The notes beneath the pieces were generated by a model, which did not search any database, was not told the origin of the DNA, and saw only the letters and a program-made list of their open reading frames with translations. A stretch of 64,000 nt of DNA from NCBI GenBank assembly GCA_036172665.1, contig CM069877.1, positions 10,808,501 to 10,872,500 of the forward strand, in the 5' to 3' direction. The DNA comes from Prosopocoilus inquinatus (lineage: Eukaryota > Arthropoda > Insecta > Coleoptera > Lucanidae). Positions 59,397 to 64,000 of the stretch are shown here, piece by piece; within the stretch, counting starts at the first letter, position 1; each line of letters opens with the position of its first letter. The position numbers and the translations under genes were made by a program.

Positions 59397-59455
59397 TTCT
59401 TCCAAACAGTCAACCACCGACTCGCTCAGAACCACCCTATCTCATCAAACCCAAG
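59393..59455 (+). other. Candidate non-coding first exon
   Basis: From the predicted start, 63 nt without any ATG run to a CCCAAG|GTAAAT splice donor. A short ATG-less leader exon followed by an intron is a common insect gene layout. The coding exons would lie beyond the nested transposons and outside the window. The gene is unidentified. Confidence 0.4.
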
Positions 59456-59584
59456 GTAAATATAAACATTTTTTTTTTTAAATAAGTATAATAATTATTA
59501 TACCGGGTGTGTCAGGATGAGCGGCGACCGGCAGTATATAGATAACAGTAATAGCAACAACTTTTATATAATAATAATAATATA

Positions 59585-60328
59585 TACAGGGTTAGTTAAA
59601 AGTATGGCGACGGCGACTTATTGTCGTTAATATTCATTTTAGGAAATTATGTTCAATACAAAAGTTTGTTATGAAATTATTATCTACATTTGAGGATACT
59701 TGAATTTTTTTTTTCTTCAATTGTTTTTAAGTTACGACGTCATCGATATTTGTTTGAAATGACAACCTATATTTCTGATTATTGATTTCGATAGTTCATT
59801 CTATTCTCTTTTCAACGGTATACAATGTTCAGTATGTTACATTTGAAAAAAATTCAGAAAAAGTGCCTTAAAGTTCAAATATTAAAGATCCATTAAATTA
59901 GCAGAATTAATCTAGATAGCCAAAGCGAGGCGATAAACGAACGCGAGCGAGGTAACTTTATCAGTGGTTATTGTTTATGTCAAATAGTTGACATTTTTCA
60001 ATTCTGCTAATTTAATGGATCTTTAATATTTGAACTTTAAGGCACTTTTTCTGAATTTTTTTCAAATGTAACATACTGAACATTGTATGTATACCGTTGA
60101 AAAGAGAATAGAATGAACTGTCGAAATCAATAATCAGAAATATAGGTTGTCATTTCAAACAAATATCGATGACGTCGTAACTTAAAAACAATTGAAGAAA
60201 AAAAAATTCAAGTATCCTCAAATGTAGATAATAATTTCATAACAAACTTTTGTATTGAACATAATTTCCTAAAATGAATATTAACGACAATAAGTCGCCG
60301 TCTCCATACTTTTAACTAACCCTGTATA
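59585..60328. mobile_element. Foldback element FB1, near-perfect 325-bp arms
   Basis: Arms 59585-59908 and 60000-60328 are reverse complements, with only two or three substitutions and a few small indels visible, around a 91-bp loop. Ends read TACAGGGTTAGTTAAAAG on both sides, with TA flanks. No coding capacity. Confidence 0.95.
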
Positions 60329-60332
60329 ATTA

Positions 60333-62073
60333 CAGTCAAAGTGGCCAAAAGCAATTCAAAGAAAATATTTTTAAGTATCTGAGTTGACTGCAAGGGGCGC
60401 AATCAATGGGGCTATCAATAAAAATCAATTTTACTAGCAAAAATCTCAGAATAAGCCACAGCTTTGATAATGTCATTACAGAGTCCAATCAATTCCACAC
60501 AACTTTCATTTTAGACTTATTATCGTATCACCGTTAATAAGGGTGGAGAAAACAATTGAATTATTTACTTTAAAAAGTATCATAACTTCTGTACTCTTTA
60601 TCGGAAATTAACGAACTTCGGCTCATTTGAAAGGGAATTTCAAGCTGATTTAAAGTCTCTATTCAACGATTACGGCTAATTAGTTATAAAGTGGCGAGAG
60701 GGCGCTGTTTATGAAAGTAATAGTTTTTCACAGTTATCCAAAAAAATTGAATGGAAAGGTGTATTTCTTTTGCATCAGTTGCAAAGCCTATAAAATGGTG
60801 AACATTGTGGTGAAAACCCGAAATGATTATCTTTTTTCGTCCCCGAGTTATTATCAATTGCGTCTACGAATTAATGATATTAGCGGAAGGAGAAAGTTCA
60901 AACAAATGCTATCGAGTAATACTTTTAATTCTAAGGTTAAATAATGCCTATAAAAGTTTTTATTAATGTTAGGACTTTACTTGGAAGCATTTAAATGTGT
61001 TTGGGAATAGATAATATTTAAACACAAGAATGCAACAACAAATATAAAAACAAGAATAACTCAAACACTAAATAAAAGCAATGAACAATAATCATGTTCT
61101 GTGATGAACAAAGTTTCACTGTGCCGCTATGCAATACTTTTTTTATTGTCCGGATAGAGTTGTGTAGAAATTATTATTGATATGCTTACGAATTACGAAC
61201 GGCTATTTCGAAATGAAAGATCGATAATATTTTAAAAATATTAAATATTTTAGGTACAGATCTTCAATTATTGTTGATTACAATGTATTTCATAAATGTT
61301 CAAAGTGCTTTCCGTCTTTTAACATTTTTTTGCTCGTTATTTTTATTTAGTGCCTGTGCTTTTTGCTCATTTATGTGTTTGTTTGCTGTATCATCCTATT
61401 ATTTAAATATTAGGCTCTCAAAAACAATCACATGCATTTAAACAGAATAATGTCTTTCTATTTACCTCAAAATAAAAAGTGTCACTCGATAGCATTTGTT
61501 TGAGCTTTTAGTTTCGTTTTTATCTTCAGTTAATAGACTCATTTGGCAATAACTCGAGAACGAAAAAAGTTATCAATTTCGGGTTTTCACCAAAATGTTC
61601 TCCTGATTCAGTTCTTTGCAATCACTGTAAAAGAAATAATACCCCTTTCCATTTAAATTTTTTTTGAGAAACTGAGAGAAACTATTACTTTTGCAAATAG
61701 CGCCCTCTAACAACTTTATAACAAAGCAGACGGAGTCGCTCAATAGAAACTTTAAATCAGCATAAAATTCCCTTTCAAAGGAGCCGAAGTTCGTTAGTTT
61801 CCGATAAAGAGTACAGAAGTTATGATATTTTTTAAAGTAAATAATTCAACTGTTTTTTTCACCCTTATTAACGGTGACACGATAATAAGTCTAAGAATAA
61901 AGTTGTGCAGAATTAATTCAGCTTTCTAATGGCGCTAGCAAAGCTGCACCTTATTCTGAGACTTTTGCTAGTAAAATTAATTTTTATTGTTGAGCCTATT
62001 GATTGCGCCCCCTTGCGACCAACTCAGATACTTAAAAATGTTTTCTTTGAATTTCCCTTGGCCACTTTTACTA
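60333..62073. mobile_element. Foldback element FB2, diverged arms of about 750-780 bp
   Basis: CAGTCAAAGTGGCCAA at the left and, reverse complemented, TAGTAAAAGTGGCCAA at the right. The inverted match continues through CTTTATCGGAAA, CTTCGGCTC, GGGCGCT and CAAATGCTATCGAGT to about 61100 and 61290, at roughly 70-80% by eye. The 77-codon + frame at 60711-60944 lies in one arm and is interrupted in the other. Confidence 0.85.
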
Positions 62074-62157
62074 TAATTTTTTTTTTCCCGAAGCTGTAGG
62101 TATTACGGTTAGTTGTGTACCTCCGGTCCACGCCCATCCTGAGACACCCGGTATATA

Positions 62158-62399
62158 TATTTTTTTTTCTCGTCCTTATGACTTCATCCAAATGAGGCAA
62201 ACTAATTATTCTCCTCCTCTGTTTTCTCTGATTTCAATTAGTTCGCATTAATGTTGTCAACCATTTCCTTTAAGACCAGCATCTCACCTCATCTTGTGTT
62301 TTTCTTTGTGAAACAAATCTGGAATTGGGGCTAAAATTTCCATACTTTCGGTTTTGCCTTCTTCAATAAGATTCGATTTTTCATTCCATTCCATTAATT
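62158..62399. other. Unassigned
   Basis: AT-rich flank between the foldback nest and the element X copy. Confidence 0.4.
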
Positions 62400-62621
62400 C
62401 AAAGTGTTTACCGACCTTTACGAAATAACAAATGCACATCGAATAACCGAGATATAAACTGGCATTTTGTTTGTTTTCATTTTTGTTTTGGAACACCCGG
62501 TATATATTTGGATCCCAAATTAAATTCTGATAATTTTTCTAATTTTTTTTATGTAAAACGAATAGTTTTCGATATATTTGTATTGATTTAATAGTATACG
62601 TTCTGATACGTGCGTTTAACG
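62400..62621. mobile_element. Partial second copy of element X
   Basis: GTTTACCGA, AATAACAAATGCA, AATAACCGAGATATAAA and ACGTGCGT match 40498-40655 in order, diverged, with a transposon-like ACACCCGGTATATA word at 62493. Confidence 0.7.
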
Positions 62622-64000
62622 CAGGCGTTCCCAAATTTTTTTTTTTAATCATCGACCCCCTACAAGAAAATAAATAAAAGATTTCATCGACCCCCAATCA
62701 GATTTAATTGATATAAAAAAAAAACAGCTGGTGTAGGTATACTAATAATGTTTCATGCAGATTCAAACTTTTGTTAAGCTATTAATCTATTTGTCTTTAT
62801 TTAATTTAATTTAATTTTTTCAATTGATTCTCTTTTATTCAAACTTTCAATTAAAAATTCGCCAATGCTCTTGATTCGATTTGATTTCTTAGTTAATTTC
62901 ACAGATTTTTATTTTATCTTCATCAATGAACATCTTTTCTGTTTTTTCTTTTTTTTAATTCCTCGTTCGACTTTACTTCATTTAATTTTCAATATAATCA
63001 ATTGATCGAACTTTGTTTTTCCTTTTCTTTAATAGATTTCAATCAATTTGTTTTTATTTTTTAACAACATTTAATTCTCAATATAATGAATTCATCCAGC
63101 TTTGTTTTTTTTTCTTTTCTTTTTTTAGATTTCGTTCGTTCTGTTTTTATTTTTTTAACTACCATTTAACAATATTTGTTCGATTTTTTTTTGACTTGAT
63201 CGCTGTTTGTTTTTCTTTTCGTTTACTCAGTGTACGTTTATTTTACGCTTTAATCCCGTAGATTGATCGCCGTTTTGTTTTCTCTTTTATTCGATTTGAC
63301 TTTATTCTGTTTCTTAATACATTAATTGATCGCCGTGTTTCGTTAATATCTGCAGTTTTGTTTTTGAATCATGACGAAATTTGTCAATTTTTAAATCAAT
63401 TTAATCAATTTAATTTATTAATCGATCGCCCTGTTTCGTTAAGATTTGCAGTTTGTTTTTTGAACCGTGACAAAATTTGTCAATTTTTAAATCGATTTTG
63501 ACTTATTGCTAGTTTTATATAATTTTAATTTTGGTCCTAACTTTATCATCATCATCATCATATATTCCTCATCTGACGACTTTATTTTTTAATTAATTAA
63601 TTAATTAATTTAATTTTTAATATAATCAATTGACGGACGTTTCTTCTTTGATCGATTTCATACGTTTTGGTTTTTACTTTTAAATTAACAACTAATCATC
63701 TTGTTTTTTCGTTTTCTCTTCGGTTTGATTTTATTTGACATCGCTTTCTAATTTTCATCAAAATTTTTATTTTATTTTATTATTAATTGATCATCGTTTG
63801 TTTCTTCTTCTATACGATTTGAGATTATTTTATTTTAAATTTAAATTCCGCCGATTTGTTTTACGAGTATTTTTTTAATTATTAAATCAAATAAAATTTT
63901 TGGTTCTGATGAAAGGGCTTTACACAACAATTTTTATTCTCGTCCTGTTTTCTTCGACGATCGCTTTTTGTTTTGGTTTTATTCGACTTGATTGTATTTT
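62622..64000. mobile_element. Second copy of hAT-type element 2, cut by the window edge
   Basis: Begins CAGGCGTTCCCAAATTTTTT at the same position in element X as the 40664 copy, then follows it through TCGACCCC, TAATAATGTTTCATGCAG and the GATTGATCGCC..TTTTCTCTTTTATTCGATT interior. Strongly T-rich on this strand. The right end lies beyond 64000. Confidence 0.8.

Larger units (their letters stand above)
59500..62157. mobile_element. Outer inverted-repeat element split by two foldback insertions
   Basis: Left end 59500-59555 (TACCGGGTGTGTCAGGATG, then GCGACCGG) pairs with the reverse complement of 62101-62157 (TACCGGGTGTCTCAGGATG, then GGACCGG) over at least 56 bp, about 75-80% matching by eye. 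TA flanks both ends (Tc1/mariner-type site). Without the insertions it would be roughly 165 bp. Confidence 0.75.

Overview
The window is eukaryotic and reads as arthropod, most likely insect, intron or intergenic DNA. It is AT-rich, has no long ORF, and is dense in tandem arrays, short inverted-repeat transposons, hAT-type elements with 8-bp target-site duplications, a tRNA-derived SINE and a broken LINE. It has no operon structure, Shine-Dalgarno sites or CRISPR. A TATA-plus-Inr core promoter of the arthropod kind is present at 59.36-59.46 kb. The order of insect cannot be resolved from sequence alone, and no known gene could be named.

Only two host-gene pieces look credible, both on the + strand. 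One is a splice-bounded exon with a start codon at 12522-12697; its intron begins directly with a 5.7-kb satellite array. The other is a core promoter plus 63-nt non-coding first exon at 59360-59455; its predicted intron holds a nest of foldback transposons. The 47 kb between them looks like intronic or intergenic DNA. GC-rich islands around 27.8, 32.5, 35.4, 42.7, 50.2 and 51.4 kb may be regulatory DNA.

Layout. 0.5-3.2 kb: dispersed repeat copies, a 3 x 355-bp array and a LINE RT fragment. 4.5-6.4 kb: 33-bp satellite. 6.9-7.9 kb: 3 x 328-bp array. 9.1-11.5 kb: nested inverted-repeat element and two dispersed elements. 12.5-12.7 kb: exon. 12.7-18.5 kb: about 440-bp satellite with a 1.78-kb higher-order repeat. 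19-26.7 kb: degenerate arrays, two LTR-like fragments, and a TSD-bounded element inserted into older repeats. 28.9-30 and 34.1-34.8 kb: arrays of nested palindromes. 36.5-38.2 kb: about 155-bp array. 40.0-42.5 kb: three transposons nested in one another. 43.7 kb: hairpin with two CRE sites. 44.1-47.5 kb: dispersed elements and SINE. 48-50 kb: arrays carrying GC-box and CCAAT motifs. 52.3-52.8 kb: small hAT MITE. 56.3-58.1 kb: strand-asymmetric pyrimidine-rich repeats. 58.3 kb: MITE. 59.5-62.2 kb: two foldback elements inside a third. 62.4-64 kb: a second copy of part of the 40-kb nest.

The strongest observations are: (1) the nested foldbacks, one with arms nearly identical over about 325 bp, a potential hairpin-RNA source; (2) an LTR-like region with repeated hairpins whose stems covary; (3) the palindrome-within-palindrome array; (4) the higher-order satellite; and (5) the three-level transposon nest with readable target duplications, whose inner composite recurs 22 kb away.
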